From Longitalea luteola (GTDB lineage Bacteria > Bacteroidota > Bacteroidia > Chitinophagales > Chitinophagaceae), in contig NZ_JAFIQX010000003.1 of assembly GCF_017356035.1 (NCBI RefSeq), forward strand, positions 434,001 to 498,000: a DNA stretch of 64,000 nt, written 5' to 3'. Of the stretch, positions 1 through 8,079 are shown piece by piece; the stretch's first letter is position 1, and every line of letters starts with the position of its first letter. The notes below the pieces were generated by a model. It searched no databases. It was not told the DNA's origin and saw only the letters and a list, made by a program, of their open reading frames with translations. A program made the position numbers and the translations under genes.

Positions 1-713
1 CCTTCGCCGGCTCGCCTTTATCGAAAGGACAGTTCCAGTTCGATCTTTGGAATGTACAACCTTCCAACCGGCATGACTGGAATTCCCTGCGTGCTGAAGT
101 AATGAAACATGGCGTTCGCAACTCACTGCTGGTGGCGCCCATGCCAACTGCTTCCACTTCGCAGATCCTGGGTAACAATGAATGTTTTGAACCATATACT
201 TCGAACATCTATGTACGCCGGGTATTGAGCGGTGAGTTTATCATTGTAAACAAACACCTGCTGAAAGACCTGGTACAACTGGGCCTGTGGAATGATACCA
301 TGAAGAACAAGATCATTGCAGCGAATGGTTCCATTCAGCATATCAACGAGATCCCGGCCGACATCAAAGCGCTGTATAAAACCGTATGGGAAATCAAACA
401 ACGTCATTTGATCGATATGGCGGCTGATCGCGGCGCCTTCATCTGCCAGTCACAATCGCTCAACCTGTTTGTTGATAATCCAACCGTGGCCAAACTTACC
501 TCCATGCATTTTTACGCCTGGAAAGTGGGTTTAAAAACAGGCATGTATTATTTACGCACACAGGCTGCAGCGCAGGCGGTACAGTTCACTGTTGAAAAAC
601 AGGGCAGCCGTCAAATGGAACCGGTTGTGCCTAAATCGGGTGAGAGCAATGACGAAATAATAACCGGCCAGGTATGCACCATGGAAGAAGGCTGCGTTAC
701 CTGTAGCTCATAG
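1..713 (+). CDS. nrdA: Ribonucleoside-diphosphate reductase alpha subunit, C-terminal part
   Basis: The gene enters from the left edge; codons are in frame from base 3, so only the last 236 residues or so are visible. The large subunit of class I ribonucleotide reductase reduces ribonucleoside diphosphates to deoxy forms in the cytoplasm, working with an NrdB radical subunit that is not in this window. The segment [19 protein letters not shown] is the conserved active-site barrel region containing one of the redox cysteines. The protein ends GCVTCSS, the flexible tail with the CxxC pair that passes electrons from thioredoxin or glutaredoxin. A strong terminator follows 28 bases after the stop, so this is the last gene of its transcript. 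Confidence 0.95.
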   Translation, partial: FAGSPLSKGQFQFDLWNVQPSNRHDWNSLRAEVMKHGVRNSLLVAPMPTASTSQILGNNECFEPYTSNIYVRRVLSGEFIIVNKHLLKDLVQLGLWNDTMKNKIIAANGSIQHINEIPADIKALYKTVWEIKQRHLIDMAADRGAFICQSQSLNLFVDNPTVAKLTSMHFYAWKVGLKTGMYYLRTQAAAQAVQFTVEKQGSRQMEPVVPKSGESNDEIITGQVCTMEEGCVTCSS

Positions 714-740
714 TCTTCACGCTAACCTACTATATATCTG

Positions 741-778
741 AGAGAGGGTCTTCGCTGCAGCGAAGACCCTCTCTTTTT
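741..778 (+). terminator. Rho-independent terminator after nrdA
   Basis: A perfect 17-base inverted repeat (arms 741-757 and 758-774, beginning AGAGAGGG) with essentially no loop is followed by a short T run. Its position just after the nrdA stop supports a terminator. Confidence 0.9.
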
Positions 779-901
779 ACTCTGTGATCCGCGGGCAAAT
801 TAAAAAAGGTTAATATCTGGTTTTCTTTAACAATTCATAGACATTTTTTTATCAATTTTAAGCTATGAAAGCCATTAATTTGTTAAAAGTTAAATTGCCC
901 C

Positions 902-3385
902 ATGAATTGCAACCGAATTTATAGTTCCCTGATTACTTTGGTTTTACTTATAACCGGTGCAGGGGCCGGCTATGCACAACAGATCGATTCCATGGTGAAC
1001 CTGTATGGAGAAAGATATCCGCAGGAAAAAATATATGTTCACTTCGATAAACCCGCTTACAATACCGGCGAAACGCTTTGGTTCAAATCCTATTTATTTG
1101 CCGGTATAATGCCATCACCGGTGAGCAGGAATTTTTATGCAGAGCTTGTCGATCAGTCGGGCAAAGTGTTACAGCAAAAGGTATTGCCCATTTATGAAGG
1201 AACTTCGGCGGGCCATTTTGATCTGCCGGCCAATTTACCGCCTACGATCGTTTTCCGGGCTTATACTACCTGGATGCTGAATTTCGATACCAGCTTTTTG
1301 TTCACCAAGACAATACGCATATTAAATAAATCGGCTGCAACTGCGCAGGGCGGATCAACCGGTACTGCCGCGGTGAAGCAGACTGCCTCCAAACAATCAG
1401 CCAGTGCCGCCGGCAGCGTTCCGGCTGCTGTTAACTTGCGTTTCTTTCCTGAAGGTGGCGATCTGGTAACGGGCATTGAATCGGTAGTGGCCGTAAAAAT
1501 TACTGATGCATACGGATTGCCGGTATCGGCACAGGGTACTATAAAAGATGCTTCGGGAACTGCCGTAGCCAGCTTTGGAACAGTGCACGACGGCATGGGC
1601 CGTTTTACCATTGAACCGCAGGCCGGTAAAACCTATTATGCGGAGTGGGTAGATGAAAAAAAGCAAAGCCATAAAACACCGTTACCTGAAGCAAAACCCA
1701 TGGGCGTGGTACTGCAATGTGCCCCTACGGGTAGCCGCGAGGCGTTTATTATCAAACGGTCGCAGGATGCGCCCGATAATTTAAAGACCCTGTACCTGCT
1801 GGGTTATTTCAACTCGCAGGTTGTATATAAGGCAAGACTGAATTTGCAGCAGAATTTCATGGTGAGTGGTTCCATTCCGCTCGATGGCATTCCCACCGGG
1901 ATGCTGCAATTGACCTTGTTCGATGCCAACTGGAAACCAATGGCCGAACGCATCGCATTTGTAAATAAGGAAGATTATTTCTTTACCACCCGGATAGTGC
2001 CTGTAGCCAAAAACACGGAAAAGCGCGGCAAGAATACGTTGGTAATAGATGTACCTGATACCTTAAAATCGAACCTGAGCATTTCCATCACCGATGCAGC
2101 TTTAAGCAAGGCCGATCCCGATGCCGATAACATTGTATCCCATTTGTTATTGAGCGGTGACCTGCGCGGTTATATTCATAATCCCTATTATTATTTTACC
2201 GGCAACGATGATACGGTGCGGTCGCACCTCGACCTGGTAATGCTTACCAATGGCTGGCGCCGTTTTAAATGGGATGAGCTGGCGGCAGGCAAATTGCCAA
2301 CGATCAGGTTTCCCCGTGAAAATTATTTATCACTCAATGCTACCTTAACCGGCGTACTGCCAAGCCAGGTGCCTAAAAACACCCAGATCAACGTGTTCCT
2401 GCAGGCAAAGGATTCTTCCCGCCAGTTGTTCTTTTTGTCGATGGACTCAAGCGGTAAGTTCAAGCAGGACGGACTCGTATTCTTTGATACGGTAAGTGTG
2501 TTTTACTCGTTTAACAACAGTAAACACCTTGCCAGTAAGGCCATCGTCAATTTCAATAACGGAACCCTGAAAAGTCCGTCGGCAATCAAACCCGATACGG
2601 CCTGGCGTGTTCCCATGCCGCTGGATACAAGCCTGCTGAACAGAGGTAAATTCTTTGCTTCGGAAGCCGAGCGGTTAAAGCCGGAACTGGAGAAGAAAGT
2701 GAAGGTGTTGGAAGCCGTAACGGTAAAAGCAAAAACAAAGACCAAACAGCAGCAAATGGATGAGCGCTATACCAGTGGATTGTTCTCTGGCGGTGATGCC
2801 ACCACCTTTGACCTTACCGAGGATATGTCGGCCATGGGCGCTATGAACATATTTACTTATCTGCAGGGCCGGGTGGCCGGCTTACAGATCACTACCGGCG
2901 CCGGCGGCTCGAGGTTGCAATGGCGGGGAGCAACGCCCTCCCTGTTCCTGAATGAAATGCCGGTGGATGTAACTGCCATAGAAAACATTCCCGTGGCAGA
3001 TATCGCTTATGTAAAAGCATTCCGTCCGCCATTCTTTGGTGCAGTAGGCGGCGGTGCCGGTGGCGCCATTGCCATTTACACGAAGAAAGGAGGCGATGTT
3101 AGCGCTTCCAATTCAACTGTGGCCGGACTGGATAAAACGCGCCTGACGGGTTATGCCACGCCCAAAGAATTTTATTCACCCGATTACAGTAAGGAAGTCA
3201 CCAATGCCGATCTGCCCGATATCAGAACTACCTTATACTGGGCCCCTTACATTCTTACGGACAAGAATAATCATAAGATAACCCTGAACTTTTATAACAA
3301 TGATGTGTCGAAACGTTTGCGCATCATTCTGGAAGGGATGAACGAAGATGGTCAGCTGACGAGGGTGGAGAAGATCATTGAGTAA
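902..3385 (+). CDS. Secreted MG2-like protein with an isolated TonB-receptor plug domain
   Basis: An 827-residue protein with a signal peptide (about residues 1-25, ending YAQQ). Residues about 40-140 carry the stretch EKIYVHFDKPAYNTGETLWF, typical of macroglobulin MG2-like domains in Bacteroidota. Beta-rich domains follow, then at about 640-750 a segment like the plug of TonB-dependent receptors (LQGRVAGLQ, then a run ending GAIAIYTKKGG), without a following beta barrel. Such proteins are common and uncharacterised in Chitinophagaceae; an envelope role is inferred. Upstream bases 779-901 show no clear promoter box. It is transcribed alone, with a terminator 26 bases after the stop. Confidence 0.75.
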   Translation: MNCNRIYSSLITLVLLITGAGAGYAQQIDSMVNLYGERYPQEKIYVHFDKPAYNTGETLWFKSYLFAGIMPSPVSRNFYAELVDQSGKVLQQKVLPIYEGTSAGHFDLPANLPPTIVFRAYTTWMLNFDTSFLFTKTIRILNKSAATAQGGSTGTAAVKQTASKQSASAAGSVPAAVNLRFFPEGGDLVTGIESVVAVKITDAYGLPVSAQGTIKDASGTAVASFGTVHDGMGRFTIEPQAGKTYYAEWVDEKKQSHKTPLPEAKPMGVVLQCAPTGSREAFIIKRSQDAPDNLKTLYLLGYFNSQVVYKARLNLQQNFMVSGSIPLDGIPTGMLQLTLFDANWKPMAERIAFVNKEDYFFTTRIVPVAKNTEKRGKNTLVIDVPDTLKSNLSISITDAALSKADPDADNIVSHLLLSGDLRGYIHNPYYYFTGNDDTVRSHLDLVMLTNGWRRFKWDELAAGKLPTIRFPRENYLSLNATLTGVLPSQVPKNTQINVFLQAKDSSRQLFFLSMDSSGKFKQDGLVFFDTVSVFYSFNNSKHLASKAIVNFNNGTLKSPSAIKPDTAWRVPMPLDTSLLNRGKFFASEAERLKPELEKKVKVLEAVTVKAKTKTKQQQMDERYTSGLFSGGDATTFDLTEDMSAMGAMNIFTYLQGRVAGLQITTGAGGSRLQWRGATPSLFLNEMPVDVTAIENIPVADIAYVKAFRPPFFGAVGGGAGGAIAIYTKKGGDVSASNSTVAGLDKTRLTGYATPKEFYSPDYSKEVTNADLPDIRTTLYWAPYILTDKNNHKITLNFYNNDVSKRLRIILEGMNEDGQLTRVEKIIE

Positions 3386-3410
3386 CAGGAATGCTGAGCT
3401 ACCTAATTAT

Positions 3411-3438
3411 AGCCCTCGTTTTTAACGGGGGCTTTTTT
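3411..3438 (+). terminator. Terminator after the MG2/plug gene
   Basis: A 10-bp stem (arms 3411-3420 and 3424-3433, AGCCCTCGTT with one G-U pair) and 3-base loop is followed by a run of Ts. Confidence 0.85.
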
Positions 3439-3444
3439 ATGCTA

Positions 3445-3486
3445 AACGCCAAACGTTGAACGCTGAACGCAAAACGCGAAACGCAG
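3445..3486. repeat. Heptamer array, AACGCNN x6
   Basis: Six consecutive 7-base units of consensus AACGCNN (one reads AACGTTG) lie in perfect phase. The array is preceded by TATGCTA, exactly as is the array at 46038-46093. Confidence 0.9.
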
Positions 3487-3494
3487 AAAGGTGA

Positions 3495-3589
3495 ATGGGC
3501 AATGGTCAATGGTCAATGGGCAATGGCGAAAATGGGCAATGGTGAATAGGCGATGGGCCCATAGCCCAGTAACCGGCAACCGGTTACCG
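3495..3589. repeat. Heptamer arrays, ATGGNNA x9 then GNNACCG x3
   Basis: Nine units of ATGGGCA, ATGGTCA or ATGGTGA type run from 3495 to 3559 with a single 2-base slip at 3530. After nine bases, three units of GNNACCG follow at 3569-3589. Together with the preceding AACGCNN array this spacer strings three different 7-base families end to end. Confidence 0.88.
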
Positions 3590-3624
3590 GCCCTGCTCCC
3601 CCTTTATGGGCCTGGGGTGAGGTA

Positions 3625-4200
3625 TCAGTTCTTCAAGATGGTAATCGTCTTATTAGGATCATGCCCTCTGATAGCAGTGGAATCGGGCGGTGGTTGCGGT
3701 AATTTGTGATTGTAAGTAACTACAAACTTCGAGTACAATTCCATCATCGGACTTGCAAAATGGATGGCGTCGCCTTGCTGCGGCGTAATGAGTCCGTCTA
3801 TAATAAGCGTATCGCTGTCGCTCATGGGTTCAATCTCGAAATTGAGCGTGTACGCCATTTTGGGATCGGGCTTTTTCAGCTCCAGGTCATAAAACGAATG
3901 CTGGCCATATGTAATGAACAAGGTAATATTTGAATATTGCTTGCTCATGGTATCCTGCTCAACGCCGTTAAGCACCTGTCGCAGGGGTGTTGAATCAGCT
4001 TGCATCCATATACTATCCAGATACATTACTTCTTTTGGATCGTCGGCCACATACACTTTCAGTTTTTTAATAATGGAGTCGGGGGTGTTCTTGAAGACGA
4101 TGGTATCGTGATTGGCCGCTTTGGGTTTACGATTGAACCAAAAATACATGCCGACACCGGCAACGACCATGATCAATAAAATTATCCATGTTCCCCGCAT
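3625..4200 (-). CDS. Membrane-anchored hypothetical protein
   Basis: A 191-residue protein of unknown function. The N-terminus has a single hydrophobic helix (about residues 4-23, WIILLIMVVAGVGMYFWF) followed by basic residues, so the remainder probably faces the periplasm. The rest has no motif I recognise. The gene is alone on its strand, divergent from the Nif3-like gene and convergent with the MG2/plug gene. The start at 4200 is the only ATG that keeps the membrane helix. Confidence 0.7.
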   Translation of the reverse strand: MRGTWIILLIMVVAGVGMYFWFNRKPKAANHDTIVFKNTPDSIIKKLKVYVADDPKEVMYLDSIWMQADSTPLRQVLNGVEQDTMSKQYSNITLFITYGQHSFYDLELKKPDPKMAYTLNFEIEPMSDSDTLIIDGLITPQQGDAIHFASPMMELYSKFVVTYNHKLPQPPPDSTAIRGHDPNKTITILKN

Positions 4201-4339
4201 ATAGTTAGGTTACAGTTTGGTGTCAATAATTCATTTAAAGTAACAAATACCTTGCAATTAACATGCCTTGCTGTCAGGAAAATGTTTTATTAACAATGGG
4301 TTACCCGGCTTCGGGAACTTAATTGACATTGCTATCAAG

Positions 4340-4347
4340 TATCTTTG
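4340..4347 (+). promoter_or_regulatory. Bacteroidota -7 box TATCTTTG before the nif3-like gene
   Basis: TATCTTTG matches TAnnTTTG and ends 18 bases before the start codon, the same spacing as before tgt. No good TTG element was found at the expected upstream distance. Confidence 0.55.
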
Positions 4348-4364
4348 GCTACAATCATTTTGAA

Positions 4365-5465
4365 ATGAAAATTGCTGATATCATTGCCCTGCTCGAATCC
4401 ATAGCGCCGCCTTCCTTACAGGAAAGTTATGATAATGCCGGCTTGCTCACCGGGGATGCCGGCTGGTCGTGCACCGGCGCCCTGTGCACGCTGGATGCAA
4501 CAGAAGAAGTGATCTTTGAAGCGGTTCAACGCGGCTGTAACCTGGTGGTGGCGCATCACCCCATCATTTTTGGCGGCTTGAAAAAGATAACGGGCAGGAA
4601 CTATGTAGAAAAGACGATAATAACAGCTATAAAAAATGATATAGCGATTTATGCTATTCATACCAATCTCGACAACGTAATTGCCGGAGTGAACGGTATG
4701 ATGGCCGATAAACTGGGTTTGGTCTATCGCAAGATCCTGGCGCCTAAAGAAGCTACCCTCAAGAAACTGTACACATTTGTACCGGTTGCCCAGTTGGAAC
4801 AGGTACGTTCGGCCCTGTTTGAAGCCGGGGCGGGACATATTGGAAATTATAATGAATGCAGCTTTGGGGTTTCAGGCACCGGAACATTTAAAGGCGGCGA
4901 AGGCACCAATCCATTTGTTGGCCAGCCGGGCGAACGGCATTATGAACAGGAAGAAAAGATCGAGGTTATTTTCCCCTCATACCTGCAAACGGCCGTGGTA
5001 AGGGCACTGCGGACGGCCCACCCCTATGAAGAGGTGGCCTATGATATTGTGAGTCTGGCCAATACGCATCCCGGCATAGGATCGGGGCTGATAGGCGAAT
5101 TGCCGGATGCCCTGCCGGAAACCGCTTTTTTGAAGCAGTTGAAACAGGCTTTCGGGCTGCCGCTCATCAGGCATACCGCCCTGCGCGGCCGGCCGGTGAA
5201 AAAAGTAGCATTATGCGGCGGAGCGGGTAGTTTTCTGGTTTCCAAAGCCTTAGCTGCAGGGGCTGATGTCTATATCACCGGCGATATGAAATACCACGAG
5301 TTTTTCGATGCCAATGGCCGCCTGGTAATTGCAGATATAGGCCATTTCGAAAGTGAGCAATTTACCATAGATTTACTGGCTGGGATTTTGCACGAAAAAT
5401 TTCCTACCTTTGCCGTCCTTAAAACGGCTTTAAAAACCAATCCTGTGCATTATTTTGTTGATTAG
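4365..5465 (+). CDS. Nif3-like dinuclear metal centre protein (YqfO/GCH1-related family)
   Basis: A 366-residue member of the Nif3/DUF34 family, which forms hexameric rings with a two-metal site; its cellular role is still unsettled. The start is the ATG giving MKIADIIALLESIAPPSLQE, the conserved family N-terminus; a TTG 42 bases upstream would only add non-conserved residues. Metal-binding histidines are visible in VVAHHPIIF (about 63-71) and near the end in DIGHFESEQ. The length matches members that carry the PII-like insert (about 125-245, containing HPYEEVAYD). The zinc-ribbon gene follows after 143 bases, a pairing often seen in bacteria. Confidence 0.9.
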   Translation: MKIADIIALLESIAPPSLQESYDNAGLLTGDAGWSCTGALCTLDATEEVIFEAVQRGCNLVVAHHPIIFGGLKKITGRNYVEKTIITAIKNDIAIYAIHTNLDNVIAGVNGMMADKLGLVYRKILAPKEATLKKLYTFVPVAQLEQVRSALFEAGAGHIGNYNECSFGVSGTGTFKGGEGTNPFVGQPGERHYEQEEKIEVIFPSYLQTAVVRALRTAHPYEEVAYDIVSLANTHPGIGSGLIGELPDALPETAFLKQLKQAFGLPLIRHTALRGRPVKKVALCGGAGSFLVSKALAAGADVYITGDMKYHEFFDANGRLVIADIGHFESEQFTIDLLAGILHEKFPTFAVLKTALKTNPVHYFVD

Positions 5466-5608
5466 AGTACAAGGCGCTGAACGAGTGCGATGTGCCAAAG
5501 GCGACACGCAAAAAAGATGCACGGTATAGGAAATGAAGCCGGGGACTAACTTCACCCCGTCACAAGGGACCGAGGGGCGGGTTAAAACAACAAACTATAA
5601 ATTTCTTT

Positions 5609-6364
5609 ATGGCTAACGTTAAAGATTACTCTGTAGAAGAAAAATTAAGCTCACTCGTTGCATTGCAGAAGGTTGAATCGAAGATCGACGAGATACAGAT
5701 CCTGAAAGGGGAGTTGCCGATGGAAGTGAGCGACCTGGAAGACGAAATTCAGGGTTTACATGCCCGCCAGGTTCGGATCGAAGAAGAGATCAACGGCATA
5801 CAGGAGTTTATAAATCAGAAGAAGAATGCGATCAAGGAAGCCGAAGCCCTGATCAAAAAATATGAAAAGCAAAGCGAGAATGTAAAGAACAGCCGCGAGT
5901 TTGAGGCCATCAATAAAGAAATTGAAATGCAGCAGCTGGAGATAAAGCTGGCCGAAAAACACATTCGCGATGCCAATGAAGAAATAGCCGAGAAAGTGGT
6001 GGTGCTGGATAAAGCCAAAAAGAACATCGCTACCAAGGAAGGTGTATTGAACACCAAAAAAGGAGAGCTGGAAAAGATCATCGCTACTACCGAAAAAGAA
6101 GAAAAACACTTCAATAAACAGGCTTCTGAAGCCCGCGAGAAAGTAGAAGAGCGCCTGTTGTTGTCATACGATCGCATCCGTAAGAACTACCGGAATGGCC
6201 TGGGTGTTGTACCGGTTGAGCGCGATGCCTGCGGTGGTTGCTTTAACGCTATTCCTCCGCAACGTCAAAGTGAGATCCGCCAACGTAAAAAGATCATCGT
6301 TTGCGAAAACTGCGGCCGTATTCTGGTTGACCGCGATCTGTTCGACAGCGTAGATGTGAAATAA
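5609..6364 (+). CDS. Coiled-coil C4-type zinc-ribbon protein
   Basis: A 251-residue protein. About residues 10-175 form a long charged coiled coil. The C-terminal 45 residues carry a C4 zinc ribbon, with CGGCF at about 208 and CENCG at about 231. It belongs to the CT398/zf-RING_7 type family, found as a small hairpin-plus-ribbon protein next to Nif3-like genes. A nucleic-acid or secretion-related role has been proposed in the family but not settled. It probably shares a transcript with the preceding gene, and a strong terminator follows 20 bases after its stop. Confidence 0.88.
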   Translation: MANVKDYSVEEKLSSLVALQKVESKIDEIQILKGELPMEVSDLEDEIQGLHARQVRIEEEINGIQEFINQKKNAIKEAEALIKKYEKQSENVKNSREFEAINKEIEMQQLEIKLAEKHIRDANEEIAEKVVVLDKAKKNIATKEGVLNTKKGELEKIIATTEKEEKHFNKQASEAREKVEERLLLSYDRIRKNYRNGLGVVPVERDACGGCFNAIPPQRQSEIRQRKKIIVCENCGRILVDRDLFDSVDVK

Positions 6365-6384
6365 GCTATCATCAACATACTGAG

Positions 6385-6420
6385 CAGCCTCCCAGGTTCA
6401 ACCCGGGAGGCTGTTTGTTT
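6385..6420 (+). terminator. Terminator after the zinc-ribbon gene
   Basis: A 9-bp perfect stem (CAGCCTCCC at 6385-6393 with GGGAGGCTG at 6405-6413) is followed by a T-rich tail. Confidence 0.88.
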
Positions 6421-6436
6421 TAACTACCCCGTCATT

Positions 6437-6485
6437 GCCTTCCGCCCTTAGCCTTGCGCCTTGCGCCTTGAACCTTGTGCCTTAT
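6437..6485. repeat. Heptamer array, GCCTTNN x7
   Basis: Seven units of GCCTTGC, GCCTTGA, ACCTTGT type lie in unbroken 7-base phase. They end ten bases before the start codon of the TPR gene, so they occupy its leader or promoter. Confidence 0.92.
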
Positions 6486-6494
6486 ATTGCATCC

Positions 6495-7991
6495 ATGAAC
6501 CGGATGAGGCCAACCTGGTTGGCAGTTTTTTTATTGGCTTTGCTGTCTGTGCCTGCCAGGGCGCAAAAAGTATTTGATTTTAACGACCGGTGCCGCCAGG
6601 CCTATCATGAAATTATCCAGTTGAAATTGAGTAATGGCCAGCAATTGCTGAATGCCGAAAAAGCACAACATCCCAATAACCTCATTCCTTATTTTCTCGA
6701 AAACTATATTGATTTCTTTACCCTCTTCTTCAATGAAGACCCGCAGGAGTATAAAAAGCGGTTGCCCAATCGTGAGGCCCGGCTCGAGCTGTTAGGTGAG
6801 GGGCCCGAAAGTTCTCCCTTCCTGTTATTCACCCGGTCGGTCATTCACTTTCAATGGGCAGCTGTGAGGATAAAATTCGGCAATAACTGGGATGCCGGCT
6901 GGGAGTTCCGCCGCTCGTACCTGCAAATAAAAAAGAACCTGGCTGCGTTTCCAGAATTTACCCCGAACTTATTATATGCGGGCGCCATGCAGGTAGCTGC
7001 AGGCACCATTCCCGAAGGTTATAAATGGCTCAGCAATCTGCTGGGCATTAATGGCAGTATAAAAAAAGGAATGGATCGCATGCATAGTTTTCTGAAGAGC
7101 GGGGATGAATGGATGGCGCTTTTTCAGGATGAAGCGCTGTTCTATTATTGTTACCTGCGGTTTTATATTATGAATGATAAAGAGGGCGTTTTTGATCTTA
7201 TTGAAAAGAAACAGCTCGATATGGTGAACAATCACCTGTTTGCCTATCTGGGTGCTAACCTGGGCCGCAATAGCCAGCAATCTGCCTTTGCGGAAAAGGT
7301 CCTATTAAACAGGAATAACAGTCCGGAATACATGGTGTCAACGGTCTGGGATATGGAAATGGGTTATGCCAAAGTGCAGCACCTGGATCCTGCCGCTGCT
7401 TTATACCTCGAACGGTTTATAGCCACTTTTAAAGGCCGGTTCTATGTAAAAGATGTATTACAGAAATTAAGCTGGTTTTATTATTTGCAGGGTGACTATG
7501 CCAAAGCCAAAGCGTACCGGCAAAAGATCCTTACCAGCGGAAGTACCGATACGGAGGCGGATAAGCAGGCGCAAAAAGAAGCAGGATCCAACCATTGGCC
7601 AAACAAATTATTATTGCAGGCGCGTTTATTGAACGATGGTGGTTATTACCGCCAGGCGCTAGCCTTGTTACACGGAAAAAATACCGGCAGTTTTTCATTG
7701 CCCGAAGACAAACTGGAGTTCGCATACCGGGCCGGGCGGCTGTACGATGATGTGGCGAATGACAGTTTGGCCATTAGTTTTTATAAACAGGCCATCACGC
7801 TTGGTGAACAACGTAAAGAGCATTTTGCGGCCCGGGCTGCCTTGCAGATCGGTTTTATTTATGAAAAGCGGGGCGAAAAGCAAAACGCCATCAGCTGGTT
7901 CGAGCGGTGCATGAGCATGAAAGACCATGACTTCAAGAACAGCCTCGATCAAAGGGCGAAGGCTGGCGTTGCAAGGTGTAAAAATGAGTGA
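6495..7991 (+). CDS. Secreted tetratricopeptide-repeat protein
   Basis: A 498-residue protein starting MNRMRPTWLAVFLLALLSVP with a signal peptide cleaved near ARAQK. A TTG 60 bases upstream is also in frame but would translate the repeat array, so it is rejected. Helical repeat units of TPR type are clearest at about 320-490 (for example LQKLSWFYYLQGDYAKAKAY and the final AALQIGFIYEKRGEKQNAIS). The protein probably sits in the periplasm or outer membrane and binds other proteins; its partner is unknown. recN starts 88 bases downstream with its own promoter box. Confidence 0.8.
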   Translation: MNRMRPTWLAVFLLALLSVPARAQKVFDFNDRCRQAYHEIIQLKLSNGQQLLNAEKAQHPNNLIPYFLENYIDFFTLFFNEDPQEYKKRLPNREARLELLGEGPESSPFLLFTRSVIHFQWAAVRIKFGNNWDAGWEFRRSYLQIKKNLAAFPEFTPNLLYAGAMQVAAGTIPEGYKWLSNLLGINGSIKKGMDRMHSFLKSGDEWMALFQDEALFYYCYLRFYIMNDKEGVFDLIEKKQLDMVNNHLFAYLGANLGRNSQQSAFAEKVLLNRNNSPEYMVSTVWDMEMGYAKVQHLDPAAALYLERFIATFKGRFYVKDVLQKLSWFYYLQGDYAKAKAYRQKILTSGSTDTEADKQAQKEAGSNHWPNKLLLQARLLNDGGYYRQALALLHGKNTGSFSLPEDKLEFAYRAGRLYDDVANDSLAISFYKQAITLGEQRKEHFAARAALQIGFIYEKRGEKQNAISWFERCMSMKDHDFKNSLDQRAKAGVARCKNE

Positions 7992-8052
7992 AAATAGGGA
8001 CGGGGAGTGGCATGTGGGGAAAATCGCATTATAATTAATGGCCGGGGGCAAT

Positions 8053-8060
8053 TATATTTG
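8053..8060 (+). promoter_or_regulatory. -7 box TATATTTG before recN
   Basis: TATATTTG matches TAnnTTTG and ends 19 bases before the GTG start of recN. No clear upstream TTG element is seen. Confidence 0.5.
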
Positions 8061-8079
8061 TTACGCTCAAAATTGAAAC

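Noticed and set aside
3491-3709. Plus-strand open frame beginning MNGQWSMVNGQW
   Set aside because: It is a translation of the ATGGNNA heptamer array and overlaps the minus-strand gene at 3625-4200.
6435-6494. N-terminal extension of the TPR protein from a TTG start
   Set aside because: It would translate the GCCTTNN array and precede a good signal peptide starting at 6495.
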